In this document: piece after piece, positions 12,491-25,150 of the stretch | How the letters are laid out: every line of letters starts with the position of its first letter | How positions within the stretch are numbered: position 1 is the first letter of the stretch | DNA from: Lepas anatifera | Lineage: Eukaryota > Arthropoda > Thecostraca > Lepadidae | Assembly: GCA_034440635.1 (NCBI GenBank) | Contig: JAOTON010000209.1 | Coordinates: forward strand, 62,001 to 126,000 | Length of the DNA stretch: 64,000 bases | Direction of reading: 5' to 3' | The notes under the pieces: generated by a model | The model's input: only the letters and a program-made list of their open reading frames with translations | The model's database searches: none | Told to the model about the DNA's origin: nothing | Program-made: the position numbers and the translations under genes

Positions 12491-13417
12491 TTTTGGCCCT
12501 GGCTCAGGCCTGCTGAAGCGAATAAAACTAGTTTAAAGGTCTGAAAATGATAAACAATTAGATTTAAAGGAACTTTTAACTCTAAGTTAACGTTTTATTG
12601 GGCGTGCCCGGGCACCCCCAAAGAGATATACATCTACACCCCCGGCGACGGGACGTTCACCCAAGCGGGCTCGGAGTCCCTTGGGGAAAACCAAGGATGA
12701 GACAATGGGAGGGTGGCCCTGGATTCCAGACGGTGCCGGGTGCTTTATTTTTGGTGGTGAGGTCACTTAGCGTCGCATGATGGCCTGATGCCTGATATGA
12801 GTGATATGCTATGAGCAGTATGACACTTTGATATGAATCCATATCATGACAACGATACCTGGCATATGAAGAAAACCTGCATAAAATGATTACGAATAAG
12901 TTACTTTGAACCCATAGAAATAAGTATCTTTGAAACCATAGTGGTTCACCTCCAGGAGCAACAGTTTGGTTGTATTATGAATTGCCTATACCAGTTAAGC
13001 TACGTTTCTGCTTTAAGTGCAATGTGGAAGCATTTCTAGTTAGCCGCGCTTTGTATGTGACGTGTGGTTTTTTCATGTTTACGCTCGACTTGGCCTGTAG
13101 GTGATGGGTCCGACCGCACTGTTTGGTGATAAATACACAATACACATACAGCCAAACAGTGAATTTTAAAATATGGGCTAAACACACCCGTTTGACACAA
13201 GTTTTAGGACAAGTTGTTCACTCGATTTTTGCATTATAATTATGGTTCAATTAAGCACAAAGCTTACAACATGCAGGAGAACGTCTCATTTCCAGTTCGC
13301 TTCTGTGTACTGGCATGGTCACAGTCCCGGTATCACGTGCTTATAAAGTACAACTTTGCATTATCTATACTGAATCATGTATTCAGCGCCGCGACAGCAT
13401 GCTGTCCCACAGCATAA
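12491..13417. other. Unassigned sequence, possibly 3' flank of the secreted-peptide gene
   Basis: No element ends were recognised. On the minus strand this lies downstream of the stop codon at 13418-13420 and could contain the 3' untranslated region. A minus-strand AATAAA-like hexamer is near 12745, but its use is unproven. Confidence 0.35.
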
Positions 13418-13543
13418 TCAGCCGGTTTTCTGCACACTGACGGCCTTCGAGTTGGAGTTCTGGAAGTTCCCGTGTGGAGTTTGGCTGTTGCTTTGGTGAG
13501 CATTTGCCACGTTGACACTTGATCCTCCGTTGCTAGCGTTGCC
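13418..13543 (-). CDS. Secreted Ser/Asn/Gly-rich peptide, exon 2
   Basis: This 126-base segment is read on the minus strand from a strong acceptor: the pyrimidine-rich run CTTTCCTTCCAG occupies 13544-13555. It codes for 41 residues rich in Asn, Ser, Gly, Gln and Val, starting GNASNGGSSVNV and ending SVQKTG before TGA at 13418-13420. It contains no cysteine. Exon 1 at 19375-19539 ends in the same phase, so joining gives a protein of 96 residues. Composition and the missing cysteines recall small secreted structural or antimicrobial peptides of invertebrates, but I do not recognise the family. The link to exon 1 is inferred from splice signals, phase and composition. Confidence 0.62.
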   Translation of the reverse strand, partial: GNASNGGSSVNVANAHQSNSQTPHGNFQNSNSKAVSVQKTG

Positions 13544-13640
13544 CTGGAAGGAAAGCGGCAAAGGTGAGACGTCTGTTTGTCGATTTATACATTTAAAATT
13601 GCTGAAAATTACACATTCCGGACGGAAACAATCGGGATAT

Positions 13641-14067
13641 CACATCAATGCCAGGGCCGTCACACATCAGTGCCAGGGACGTCACCACGGGTAGACCGTC
13701 ACACATCAGTGTCAGGGCTGTCACCACGGACAGACCGTCACACGTCAGTGTCAGGGCTGTCACCACGGACAGAACATCACACATCAGTTCCAGGGCTGTC
13801 ACCACGGACAGAACGTCACACGTCAGTGCCAGGGCTGTCACCACGGACAGAACATCACACATCAGTGCCAGGGCTGTTACCACGCACAGACCGTCACATA
13901 TCAGTGACAGGGACGTCACCACGGACAGACCTTCACACATCAGTGCCAGGGCTGTTACCACGCACAGACCGTCACACATCAGTGCCAGGGACGTCACCAT
14001 GGACAGACCGTTACACATCAGTGTCAGGGCTGTCACCACGGACAGACCGTCACACATCAGTGTATGA
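13641..14067. repeat. 39-bp minisatellite, about 10.5 copies
   Basis: Tandem units of 39 bp follow the pattern CACATCAGTGCCAGGGCTGT, then CACCACGGACAGACCGT. Units are offset by a few substitutions such as GGACGT versus GGCTGT. The unit length is a multiple of three and has no stop, so several frames on both strands stay open. It sits inside the intron of the secreted-peptide gene, about 100 bases before the exon 2 acceptor in the direction of transcription. Confidence 0.95.
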
Positions 14068-16024
14068 CGGTAGTCAGCAATATCTCAGTTACAAAATTCA
14101 CAGTTATGAGTAAGCAAAATAACTTACACGTGATTGGGTTCCGACCAAACTCCCAGTATCGATCGATATGCAACGAGCATTGCCATCTAAAAGCTACATG
14201 GGAAGGATGCACCAGGAAGTGCTTTTTATTAAGAGATGGCTTCAGTGTCCGGGTATGAATGGATTCTGCTATTTTTGGTTACGATGGTCTTTTGGCTTTT
14301 CTAAAATCTGTACGGATAGCGGTTGATCAGGAAGTGTCATGTTGCTATGTTGCTGAGCGAAATGGACGCCGTGAGGTGTTTCCGGTGTCGATTTTGGAGA
14401 TCAAGTCTATGCTCGTTGAATTTCAGTCGAGCATTTGAATCTCAGTCGAGCAGTCGAGGAAGGCATTGATTCACCGCCCCTTTTTGATGGATGCCAATAT
14501 TGAGCCCAGTTCCTGCCTTGTATTCGTTTGCGGTGGCAGTCTCCTTAACGGGCTGTCGGTAGTGATAGCGGTTTTGAATGTTTTCGAGTCTTCTACCCGC
14601 TATTCCGCTATTTTGGGCTATAGAAACAGCCAATGCTACTCCGCCACCATTTTCAGAACCTTATTGTGAATGAGTAGCGGTCCTAAGTAGCGGACTTAAC
14701 TGGCGGACCGCGCGCGGCTCTAGATATATAACAATATCACCAGCATTCAGCAGTCCTAACGACGCTAAGTAGTAAGGCTCAGTCTGATGGCAAGACAAAG
14801 AAGATTACCTTCCTTTTCATCTTCGTCCTATCGCAACTCCTGGCAATAATATCCCATACTTGTATGTGCATTATCACTGTTAACGCCAGCTTTACCTGCC
14901 ACTAGTCAGCAGAGATGGAGCATTGAGTTCTAGCACTGGAGGAGCCTGGTCTTTAATCTCCCGGAATAAAGGAAATGTGCTGTAAGGAACATATGTCTAC
15001 GGGAATCAAAGGGCCCTAGTTACAAAGTATCTAGATTATGAAGATGGACGGGTAATTTATATATTCATGTTTGGTTTCTTCTACATCACAATGAATAGGT
15101 AAGTTCGAATTTCGTTCATTTCCATATAGCTTGCATTAATATTTGCTTGCTGTTTTGGATTTGTGCATCACTTTTGTACATTCCAACATAACCACCACGT
15201 CATGCTTTATGCCACAAATGAATGATATCCGTGAGTAGCCGTCATGCTCTGCTGACAAGGTATTAGTGCTATGAAGTAAGCTAGCATATTCCTTGAAGAT
15301 GATACCTCCTCTGCCTTGCACAGACTTTTCGTGAGGCGCATGAAATGCCAAATGTATAAAAACCCGACAAATTTACTGATTTTCCCAAACCTAAGGGACC
15401 AAAGCCTTAAGTGACGCCAAAAGTAGTCGTTTTGTCTTGTGTGCGAACAAAACATTTTCCCAACATCGGTGTTGAAAGTTCGTAAAGAAATAATCGGACG
15501 CCCTGATGACATCACAGCATGATGACCCGTCGAGAATATGTTCATGGACTTTTGGGATATAAGTGGAATAATGGTACACTTAGACCTGTCAGTACTTTTC
15601 ACAAAAATGTAAAAACCGGTTAAAGTTTAGTATGGTCACTATGCAGGCCACTGTCCCTTGTCTTTCCACCCCTGCCTCCTTTGGATCCGCTAGGGAATGG
15701 AGAGGGTGCTTTTAAAACTTGGAGGGTATATCGCACCTTCGAGAGGGGATATAGGCTGCTTTTACATATATAGAAGACTTGCAATAAGGTGCTAGGTATG
15801 GTGGAGTGGCGGCACCATCTTTTGGCTATCTGAAAAAGGTAAGTGGATGAACATCCAACTTCCCATCACTTGCATAATATAGAGTCCCAGCGATTGGGTT
15901 GACGATGCGCTTGTTTCTGATGGGGGCATATGGTGCCTTGTTGCCTCCTGAAATAATTCCATGCAATCAATTTCCACTTACCCAGAAAACTGGCGATGAT
16001 TTCGGGTACTGCAAAATTACTTCA
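14068..16024. other. Intronic sequence without recognised features
   Basis: This lies in the intron of the minus-strand secreted-peptide gene. Several short open frames exist, the longest being 131 codons on the minus strand at 15207-15602. None has a recognisable motif. Confidence 0.5.
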
Positions 16025-18775
16025 GGAGCTATGCACTCTTTATCCAGGCAGAGCAATTATTGCTTTGGGGGATTTTAAAATCCCAGACAGCACCTGGTTT
16101 GATGATCCGGATACGAATCAGATGCGTCCGTTTTTTTGATCGAATGTCGAGACGTGGATGTGCCTTAATGGAATGTATTGATGTTAATGGCATGAAACGA
16201 CATGTATCTGAGCCGAACAGGGGAGACATTTTTTAGATTTAGTTTTTTTTGCGAGGTGCTGATGTGCAGGCAACAGTTAGAAAAGGAGTATTTTTATCAG
16301 ATCATGATGAGATTGTCTGCCTTATTTGTGTGAAAACTCGGAGACCTCCTGCGGTAAATCGTGAAACTGCGTATAACTATAAGCAAACGGACTAGGATAG
16401 CCTCAGACGAAGTTTAGAGTTGACCCCTTGGAACATGTTAGAGGATATGGAACTGGACCATGCTGTAGATGCGTTGTATGATCTCCTGAACGCCGCTGTC
16501 CGTGATCACGTGCCCACAATCGTGCTGCGACGCGGTTACCCCCCCCTCCCATGGTTTTATGGTGGCCTCAAACGAACGTTCAGTGAAAAGGAAGCCGCTT
16601 TTAGACGTAAGAAGCGTAATGTAACCCCTCATTCAGAGATGGGCTTTGGTGAAAAACGTAAAAAAATTCAAGAACATGACATGCTCCAAATACTTCAAAT
16701 GTCTCAAAGGTATGATAGGCTACTTTGAAACCAATCCCAAACGTTTTCGGAGTTACCTCAAATGTGTACGTGGCTCTCTTTCTGTGATGTTGGACGGCAA
16801 CACTGAGGTTCATGGCAATGTAGAGCGGGCAAATCTCCTGAACCAAGCGTTCGCTATGAAATTCACTGAGCCTCATGTACTAGTGTATCCTTCTCCTCCG
16901 GTATTTGATCTGCCACTTCTGAATCGTTTTGTGGTGACTGAAGGAAATGTTCACCGCGCACTCACAGCGTTACAGGCTCACAAAGCCTGTGGGCCGGATA
17001 ACATTAGTGCGCGTGTTATTAAAGAATGTAGTAAACACTTGGTAACTCTCCTGGTCATCTTATTCAACATGAGTGTTCAGCGGGGAGCTTTTCCGGGTAG
17101 GGGGGCGGAAGCGAACATCGTTCCTGTGCACAAAAAGGGCTCTAAAAAACTCGCTTAAAATTACCGCTCATCTCACTCACCCCACTGTTTGGCAAGATTC
17201 TGGAGCGCTGTGTATGTGACGTACTAATCTCTCATGTTCAACCGGTCCTGGCCCCAAACCAACATGGCTTTGTCCCACGCCGCTCTTGTGATACAAATTT
17301 AGCTTGTCTTCTAAAAACGGCGTGGGAGGCGATCTCATCTGGTCATCAAACTGACGTCATATACACCGACTATTCTTCGGCGTTTCAGAGTGTCAACCAC
17401 AAATTACTGCTTCATAAGCTACAAAACTCATATGAAATCTCGGGCACCGCCCTCAATTGGCTCTCTTCTTACCTCACAAATCGAAAGCAACGCGTAGTTG
17501 TTAATGGAAAATTTTCTGAGTGGGCATCTGTGGGCTCTGGAACGCCAGAAGGTGGAATTATCTCACCGATCCTGTTTTCTCTCTTCATGAATGATCTTTC
17601 GGAACAAATTAAAACGAACTGTCTTCTTTTTGCCGACGACGTGAAATTCTATTATAAAATTGTGACTCCTGAGGACTCAGGCTGAAAATTGTGACTCCTG
17701 AGGACTCAGAGCTGCTCCAAGCTGACTTGACACGTTTGGCTGATTGGTCTCATCTTTGGAAGCTGCAGCTTACTCCGTCGAAATGCAAATCATTTACAAT
17801 TTCTCCGAAGAAAAAACCAATGCTGAACATCTAAAAAAATCAAAATGACGCCCTAGAAAAATTATCCGTCATTCGGGACCTTGGTGTTTGGCTGGATTCC
17901 GAATTAACATTCGCAGAACGTGTAGATAAAATCGTAAGTCGAGCAAACAGGATGTTAGGTGTGGTGATTCGGTCGCTCCAGACTGGCCATCCGGTGGGAG
18001 GAGTGAGAGCGAGCTCGAAATTGAAACCCAAGCCAATTTTGAAGGCATATTTTTTCCAATGTTCGTTCAGTTCTTTAGTTTGGATGTATTATTTGGGGTG
18101 GGGCTGCCAAAACGTATGTGGAAAGACTAGACAAAATTCAGCATAAATTTCTTATCTGGCTAGCATCCGTTTCTACTCAGCCCTCGGTGAATCTAGGATA
18201 CAATGAACTTCTGTCCCTTTTCAAAATCCCAAGTCTAGCCAAGAGAAGACTTCAATATGACATTACTTTTGTACACACAATTCTAACGGTCCAGATCGAT
18301 TCCGCCTTTCTGCTTGGTAGCTTCCCGCTTCACGTGCCGGCAAGAAGAACACGTGCAATGGCAGGCACTTTGCTGAGCGTACCACTGTACACAAAGGAGA
18401 CAGTGAGGCGGGGTGTGTACTGTCGGCTGCCCAAAGCTTTTAATGATTTTATGCTCGCCTGCCCATTTACTAATCCATTTAGATTATCATCAGGTCAGTT
18501 CAAATCTCAAGTTCGGAAATATGTTAGGCAGTAGGAACCTACCATTATTTTATTTCATTGTATTTTATTGTTGCCCTTTACATATTTTTTTCAAATGTAT
18601 TTAGAGTTTATTTCATATATTTTTTATCTTTTAATTACTTTTTGTCTTGACTCATTTTTTAACATGTGTCTTGTATGTAATTTTAGGAAATCTGATGATG
18701 TTATCCCTGACTTAAGCCTTTACAGGGGCAAGCCCCTGCCGCTCATATGATATGAATAAATAAATAAATAAATAA
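16025..18775 (+). pseudogene. Non-LTR retrotransposon remnant (endonuclease and reverse transcriptase)
   Basis: The order is that of an ORF2 protein. An endonuclease motif LGDFKIPDSTW lies near 16060-16100, and LDLVF plus SDHDEI near 16235-16310. A linker contains YNYKQTD (about 16370). The reverse transcriptase core includes HKACGPDNISARVIKECS (about 16980), DYSSAFQSVNHKLLLHKL (about 17370), GTPEGGIISPILFSLFMNDL (about 17540) and LLFADDVKFY (about 17625-17655). A C-terminal region follows to the stop at 18532-18534. Frameshifts and stops interrupt it, including a deletion near 17155 and a 29-base tandem duplication at about 17655-17715. The 3' end is an A-rich (AATA)n tail at 18754-18774. 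This is typical of the Jockey/CR1 group. It lies in the intron, antisense to the secreted-peptide gene. Confidence 0.88.
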
Positions 18776-18789
18776 CCTGCAGCCTGGCT

Positions 18790-19410
18790 ACTAAATTACC
18801 TCCCCCTTTACTCACGCCCGCGCTGGCGGAGCTCTGGAAGATGGTGCTGTCTGCTTACTGCATTAACTCCCCTTTACTCACGCCCGCGCTAGCGGAGCTC
18901 TGGGAGATGGTGCTGTCTGTTTGCTACATTACCTCCCCCCCCCTTTACTCACGCCCGCGCTGGCGGAGCTCTGGGAGATGGTGCTGTCTGTTTGCTACAT
19001 TACCTCCCACCCCCTTTACTCACGCCCGCGCTGGCGGAGCTCTGGGAGATGGTGCTGTCTGGTTGCTACATTACCTCCCCCCCTTTACTCACGCCCGCGC
19101 TGGCGGAGCTCTGGGAGATGGTGCTGTCTGTTTGCTACATTACCTCCCACCCCCTTTACTCACGCCCGCGCTGGCGGAGCTCTGGGAGATGGTGCTGTCT
19201 GTTTGCTACATTACCTCCCACCCCCTTTACTCACGCCCGCGCTGGTGGAGCTCTGGGAGATGGTGCTGTCTGCTTACTGCATTAACTCCCCCCCTTTACT
19301 CGCGCCCGCGCTAGCGGAGCTCTGGGAGATGGTGCTGGCTGGTTGCTACATTACCTCCCACCCCCTTTACTCACGCCCGCGCTGGCGGAGCTCTGGGAGA
19401 TGGTGCTGCC
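18790..19410. repeat. 71-bp minisatellite built from exon 1 tail plus splice donor, 9 copies
   Basis: Nine units, most of them 69-71 bp and one of 66 bp, begin at 18811, 18877, 18948, 19019, 19088, 19159, 19230, 19299 and 19370 (counting from CTCACGCCCGCGCT). Read on the minus strand, each unit holds the last 33-39 coding bases of exon 1 (STISQSSASAG) followed by GTGAGT, then about 32 bases of intron. Eight of nine keep the exact donor; the unit at 19299 reads GCGAGT. The unit nearest the promoter (19370) is the real exon end. Confidence 0.93.
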
Positions 19411-19539
19411 GGGCGAGCTTCCCACGGTGGTACCGGCGTTGGCGTGACCATGGGCCGAGGAGGGCACAAACGGCCGGAATGGCTTGAACCCGGCAGAAGC
19501 CACGGCGAACACACAAAACAGCAGAATGGCGAGCTTCAT
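19375..19539 (-). CDS. Secreted Ser/Asn/Gly-rich peptide, exon 1 with signal peptide
   Basis: The ATG is at 19537-19539 on the minus strand. The first 17 residues form a classic signal peptide, MKLAILLFCVFAVASAG. The mature part begins FKPFRPFVPSS and becomes Ser/Gly/Ala-rich. The exon ends at 19375, directly before donor GTGAGT at 19369-19374. Reading through instead adds seven residues (VSKGGGR) and a stop. The phase is compatible with exon 2, which gives 55 + 41 residues. Just upstream of the ATG, the sequence CTCCCCAG could be the acceptor of a further 5' exon. The protein is expected to be exported; its function is unknown. The 5.8-kb intron carries a retroelement and two minisatellites. 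Confidence 0.68.
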
Positions 19540-20060
19540 GTTAGCTGGGGAGATTGATGCAGGGTCACGTGAGGTCGGTTCAATCTAGATCGTGTCAGGG
19601 GCTCGAAATATCAGTTGATAGGAAATCCGATACAATCAATTGTCCGATTGGACTGACCTGATAATTTTGCTAGTTTTATTTGTGTCACCAGATGTTTGCA
19701 CTCAAGATCACTGGGACACTAAAAACTTGCAATTAGACGGTTGCCTCAACACTGGCTACATTTGGGAAAGCTGTCAATACCTACACATAATGGTAAACTG
19801 CACAGAACAAGGACCGAAGAACATTTGTTTTTCTCGCGATACTGTTTAGCTCGCAGAATTGCTGGTTGCATAGCAGTGCAAGGATGATGGCACCTCATTC
19901 ACTTGGCGGCTAGCACTCTCTTGACAAATTTATCATTGATGTAGTACCAGCGAGTCTCAGGCTGACAGAATGGCAGTGCAGTGACCGGCCTGGGCCCTGG
20001 CTTGGTACTCTACCACTTCGTACAGATCATACACAAGGCCACCAGAGAAAAGCTACGGAA
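19540..20060. other. Upstream region of the secreted-peptide gene
   Basis: No TATA box or element end could be supported. One short plus-strand open frame of 69 codons (19640-19849) has no recognisable motif. Confidence 0.35.
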
Positions 20061-20069
20061 GCCTGGTAA

Positions 20070-20552
20070 CTATATGGCGGAGGTTTAATTAGTTAGAATC
20101 GATGTTTTGGCAGCATTCGCTTCCTCACCTTAAGGCCAGTGGAATGTTGTATGATATGACTTTACTGGGCCAAAACAAAACTGACTTGACCTGAAGTCAG
20201 GTCAAGGTCACCATCTAATCTAGCATAGTCAATATGTAAATCAATCGACTCGAAATCAAAATCCAAATGTAGAGGTCGGAAAATATGCTTAAGTAGTCGC
20301 AGATGACCTCTCAGAGGTCATAGGTTCAAACGTGCAACATGAACCTTAGAAAGGGGTCTAGGATGCTACGATTTGGAGAACATGGTGATATATTCTAAGC
20401 GGTACCATGCATTTTCAATGAAGAGGTCATGATCCATACTTGGCCCTAGGTCATCGATATGAGTAGCTATAGGAAAAGTTGCAGAGTTTGAAAATGGCTT
20501 CGCCTAAGAACAGTTTAAGGGTACCATCGGATCAAAAATAGTCAATATGCAT
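20070..20552 (-). mobile_element. F3-type remnant, left part (continues after the foldback element)
   Basis: The sequence is AGGTCA-rich and contains blocks seen in the F3 copy at 47-3702: the CATTCGCTTCCTC block, a GTCAATATG..CAATCGACTCG block and an AGAGGTCA block. It breaks at ATATGCAT 20545-20552, which is duplicated at 30562-30569. The same block family resumes after 30569. Confidence 0.65.
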
Positions 20553-21999
20553 TAGGGTGGGTTGATTTTGCATTTTTATTTTTGATCCCCGCTCCCCGGG
20601 TAATTTCTGATGTCTTGGCACCCAGTGATCACGAATTTGGCAAAACAAAGTTTATTTGATCATTTTTCGTGCTGGCGAAAACGAATAGTTTGCAGCGGAA
20701 AAAACATGATTTTTTTAGCCAAATTGCTTCCTGCTGCTAGGAATGAAAAATGAAAAATTTGACAAAAATACATGCTGATTGACACGTCTATTGCCTCCAA
20801 AATGACACAATTCTAAACGATCTGTGCCTATCCATAATCTCGAAGCAAGAACAAATGTCGCACAAGTTGCCGCGTATTGCGTCACGCTGGCCACAATGGT
20901 ACTGCCGCTGGGCGTCATTTCACGGCCTTCTGAGCGGCGCTGAGTCTCCAGGGCCCATAGAGTATATTGGTCTTGCGTCCTGTCTGCATCAAACTTGAAA
21001 AACGTCTGACTGCATTCCTTGTCTAGCGGTAAAAAACCTTGATTTTAATTAATAAAATTCCAGTACAAGTCCCACACGCACCGCTGTTCACTTTGGCGTG
21101 ATTGATAAGAAAAGTCCCTCATAGATATGTGTCAACAGGGGCGTAGGAACGGTTTGAAAAGTGGGGGCCAACCTTAGAGGGGGCCCACCTCAAGGGGGCC
21201 CCAGTCCACGGGGGCCCATAATTATAAGAAAATAGTTTGCTCATTTGGTGTCAATAAGGCACGCATGCACACAAGGATGTCAATATATGGAAAATTGAGA
21301 AATTAAATTTTGCCCTATGATTTCGAGTTGTACCTATTTGATACCAAATCATAGTAAAACGCCAAAAAACATTTTTGTTTTTACCAAGACCCATTTCAAA
21401 TACGAAATACATTTTTAAGCTTTTTTGGAGGATTTCAAGCATTTTTTACCGTGAGCACGTTTCTTATATTTACAGATGTTTAGGCCCTTTTTTCTTTTTT
21501 TAATTTAAATACGCTTATGAACAAGGGCATCCTCCTACCTTCAGCATTAAATCAGGTATCTCCTTGGACATCACGCAAGACCATAAGCAAGCTTGTGACG
21601 TTTGCATGGTGTCCAAGGATACTTAGCCATTGAGCAAAAATTGGACAATTTTGTTACTGAAACAAATTGGCGCGGCTAAGTCACATCACATCTACAAAAC
21701 TTTTCATCACATTTACAAAATTAGGAACTGTTTGAAAACTACAGACAATGCTTTGATACCAAATAGCCTCACTTCGCTATGCCTAATCAACTTGTATTTT
21801 CTTATTCGATGACGAAAATGGGAACATTTATATATGTTATTACAGATCTCTTCTTGCCATCATTAGAGATTGATTTAGGTGAAGCCTGATCACAATAAAT
21901 ACGCCTAGCTATAATTCGATGCCTAAAATGCAGAGTTCCAGCATGACTGCAAGTGAAATGTAGGTACTTGATGGCCAGCTTTGTGATGCCGAGGAGGTG

Positions 22000-22200
22000 T
22001 GGGCGTGGTGTTATAGTGGTTAGCAGCCTTGCTTTCCACGCGACCAACTCGGGTTTAAGGCACGGCAGATTCCTTGTGCAAGGAGCGATTTGACTCCCAA
22101 GAAACCCCTCCAACAGGGAAAGAGTTGGCGACGCCATATAACCCTGGCATCGAAACACGTCGCGCCTTTCGATGGCTCAGGGACGACTGTTGCTCAGCAT
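22000..22200 (+). repeat. Degenerate tRNA-derived SINE-like segment
   Basis: A box A-like stretch TAGTGGTTAGCAGCC (about 22014-22028) is followed by CTTGCTTTCCACGCGACCAA and a box B-like GGGTTTAAGGC (about 22051-22061). This spacing and wording resemble the tRNA-related head of many SINEs. The 3' part (to about 22320) has no clear tail, so the end is approximate. It lies inside hAT-like element i. Confidence 0.5.
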
Positions 22201-23939
22201 TTGGTGCGGGGTCTGTGTCCGATTCATATTTTGTGTTGGGATTGGGATGGAGTTTGATTGGGCCCAGTTCTCGGGACTCATTTGGCAACACTCGGGTAGT
22301 AGGTGCCTTGGCTTTTTACGAAGCGCTCCTCCTCCAGGGGCTTGCAGGCAGCGTACTACCGAACTAGAACGTTCCCTGACAAGCTATCGGGCCCGTTTGG
22401 GTTTCTTGTTCTATATTACAGTTGCTGATAGTTGTATATTCGTTGCGGGGGCCCACCTCAAAGGGGGTCAGTATCTCCCTGACCCCCGGTTCCTATTCCT
22501 ATGCCACCCAGGGACAGCTAAATTATCTCGGAGAGGCCCCAAGGTCCAGACCATGGCTCAGGAACCCAGATCAGTCAGCTCAAGGGCCTAGACCAGTGCA
22601 TTAGCCTCGGGACCAGCTTATCAAGGGACCCTACATAAGCACAGGACCCCTAGAAGCTCATCACAGGGGAGTTCCAGATTCGCACAGGGTGCCAGATTAG
22701 CTTTAGGGGCCCGGTTCAGGTCGGAGGTCCCCAGGTCGACTTATGTAGGGTCTCAAAACAGCTCAAGGGACTTGTTCAAGCTCACGGAGCCCAGATTAGC
22801 TCAATGATGCTAGAACAGTTCAGGGCCCCCATACCAGATCAGAGGCCCCAGTTAAGCACAGCGGTACCCAGATTAGCTCAGGGCCCCAGCTAGGCTTAGG
22901 GGTCCCAGGGTGGCGGATATAGAGTCACAGAACACAGTGGTGTAGCCAGGATTCAGCCAGGAGGGGTCCGACTACCGTCGGGGGGCCCCAGGCCGGGGTC
23001 CCCTTAGTAACCGGGCCCATCTCCTATATCTTTTGTATAGTATTTTAACATTATAACATTCACACGAAGGAAATTTTGTTGTGCCTTTTAAGCATTCTTT
23101 CCTATTTTGTTTATAGCTTGGTTTTTCTCGATCCGACCAAGTGTTGGTAAACTAAGGTCATCAAATATTAAGGATGACCCATACCTTAAATGGTAGCGTG
23201 GCTATAATAACAGCTTTGAGCCATATTTCGGGAAGTTCAATGTTGATGCACACATGATGTTAAACCTGAGTCTACTTCAATTCACTCGAGTAATCAGACA
23301 TGAAGTTATTGGAGGTCAGTCGTTTTGAGTACGAAGAAATGATCTTCTACGGGAAATGATTAGCAATTATATCCCGGTGTTGAATCCATGGACTCTTAAT
23401 CAGGAAATTTCCAAAGAAATGAAAAAAAACGAATAAAGATACAAGGGATATGGTAGTGTGTCCCGAACGTTACATAACCTCTATTCCGTCGACAGATCCT
23501 GTCGAGATCCAGTTACTTTCTTACCCTTGCTATCTTGTAAACGAGTAAATTACCAAGACAAAAGGCGCCCAAGATACCTATCGCCTTGGCTCACTCTGTT
23601 ATTGTTATTTTCAACCTTTCATACCTATTTTTCTTTTTTGAGATTATGCTCATCAATTTCTGTCATTACCCCTTGTCTGTCTGGTTTCCTACGAAAATAT
23701 TGGAAAGTTGTTTATTTCAGAATATTTAGGAATGTAGTTATTGGTGTTAAGCTAATATATTAAAAATTGACTAAAGTGCCCAATTCCTGTTCGATTTGCT
23801 CTTATGGTAAAATTAGATTAATTTTTGCCTTTCCTTCGATAATGGTGCCTGATCGACATGTTTCAATTTTGTTGCTTTTAGTACGCAATAGGGGTAGGTA
23901 CATTTTTCCGAGGCATATGATTTTGAAATTTTTTATTTG

Positions 23940-25150
23940 AGCTCTGGGGCCACCTCAGACCAACACTTTGCGGCGCTCACAAAGCTAATTTTCGGCCGCT
24001 CTCCCGATTAGATCTCAGTGGGTCTCGGAGACCGATTCACGGCGCCTCTTGATTAAAACTGGGGGCCCCTGAGAATCTCTCGGGGCTCCTGAGATTAGTT
24101 ATCGGCAGCACCTCTGAGACTAATTATTGGGCCCCCAGATTTGCTCTGGAGGGGGCTGAGACTGAGTATCGTGGTCATCCAGATTAGCTATTGGGGTCCC
24201 CTGAGGCTGTCTTTGGGGTGGGGGAGGGGGCTGGGAATGACTTCCGACAGCCCTCTGAGACTTACTCTAGGGCGCCCCTGAGACAAACACTGCGGGGGAG
24301 GGTGGAATCACCTCTGAGACTGAGTCTTTGGCGTTCCTGAGACTGACTCGGAGGCTACAGATTACCTCTCGCGGGCCTAAGGCTAACTCCGGGCCCGTGA
24401 GACCAAAACTCGGGAGCACCTCTGGAAATTACTCTCAGAACCCCGAGATTAACTCTCGGATGTCTCTGAGACTGACAACCAGGAGCCCTCTGAGACTAAC
24501 TTTTGGGTGCTCCCTGAGATTGACTCTCGGGGCCGCTTATACCAAAACTCGGGGGGCACAGCCTGAGGCTAAATCTCGAGGGCTCCCAAAATTACCCCTC
24601 TGGGGCCCCTGAAACCAGCACTCTGCGGATCAAATTAGACTAACTCTCGGACCCCCGGATTAACTCTCGGGGCCACCTGAAACTAAATATTGACTCCCGA
24701 GAGAGAAGCCCGTGAGACTATGAGGGCCCCTGAGACCGACTCTTGGGGTGCTCTGAGACTGACTCTTGGAGTTCTCTGAGACAGACTCTCAGGGGGACCC
24801 CGAGACCGAATCTCGGGTTCCCCTAAGACAGACTCTTGGGGTCCCCTTGACCGACTCTTGGGGTTCTCTGAGACTGACTCTCAGGGGCCCCTGAAATAGA
24901 CTATGTTGCAGGGCCCTGAGAACCACTCTGGGGGCCCCTGAGCTGGCTCGGCCCCCTCCCTGAGACAGACTCCCGGGGCCCCTGATACCGAATTTTGGGG
25001 CCCCTGAGACCAACCCTCTGGGACCCCTAAAACCTACTTCGGGGGCCTTGAGACCGACTCTCGGGGCGGGGCCGTGAGGCCGACTCGGGACGCCCTGAGA
25101 ACGATCTTCAGGGGCCCTGAGACTGACTCTGGGGGCCCCGTGATCAGAGA
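23940..25150. repeat. Degenerate GGGGCCCCTGAGACTGACTC tandem array
   Basis: Units of about 24-30 bp built on GACTCTCGGGGCCCCTGAGA repeat with heavy divergence. Long open frames arise because the units seldom contain stops. Confidence 0.85.

Noticed and set aside
13577..14113. A 178-codon frame of 13-residue repeats resembling a repetitive protein
   Set aside because: The 39-bp unit is a multiple of three without stops, so other plus frames and one minus frame stay open as well. The position inside an intron fits a minisatellite better.
15207..15602. A 131-codon minus-strand frame
   Set aside because: No recognisable motif, no splice or promoter context and no second copy in the window.
18841..19487. 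Plus-strand open frames of 157-188 codons
   Set aside because: They are translations of the 71-bp minisatellite; the supported gene is on the minus strand with splice signals.
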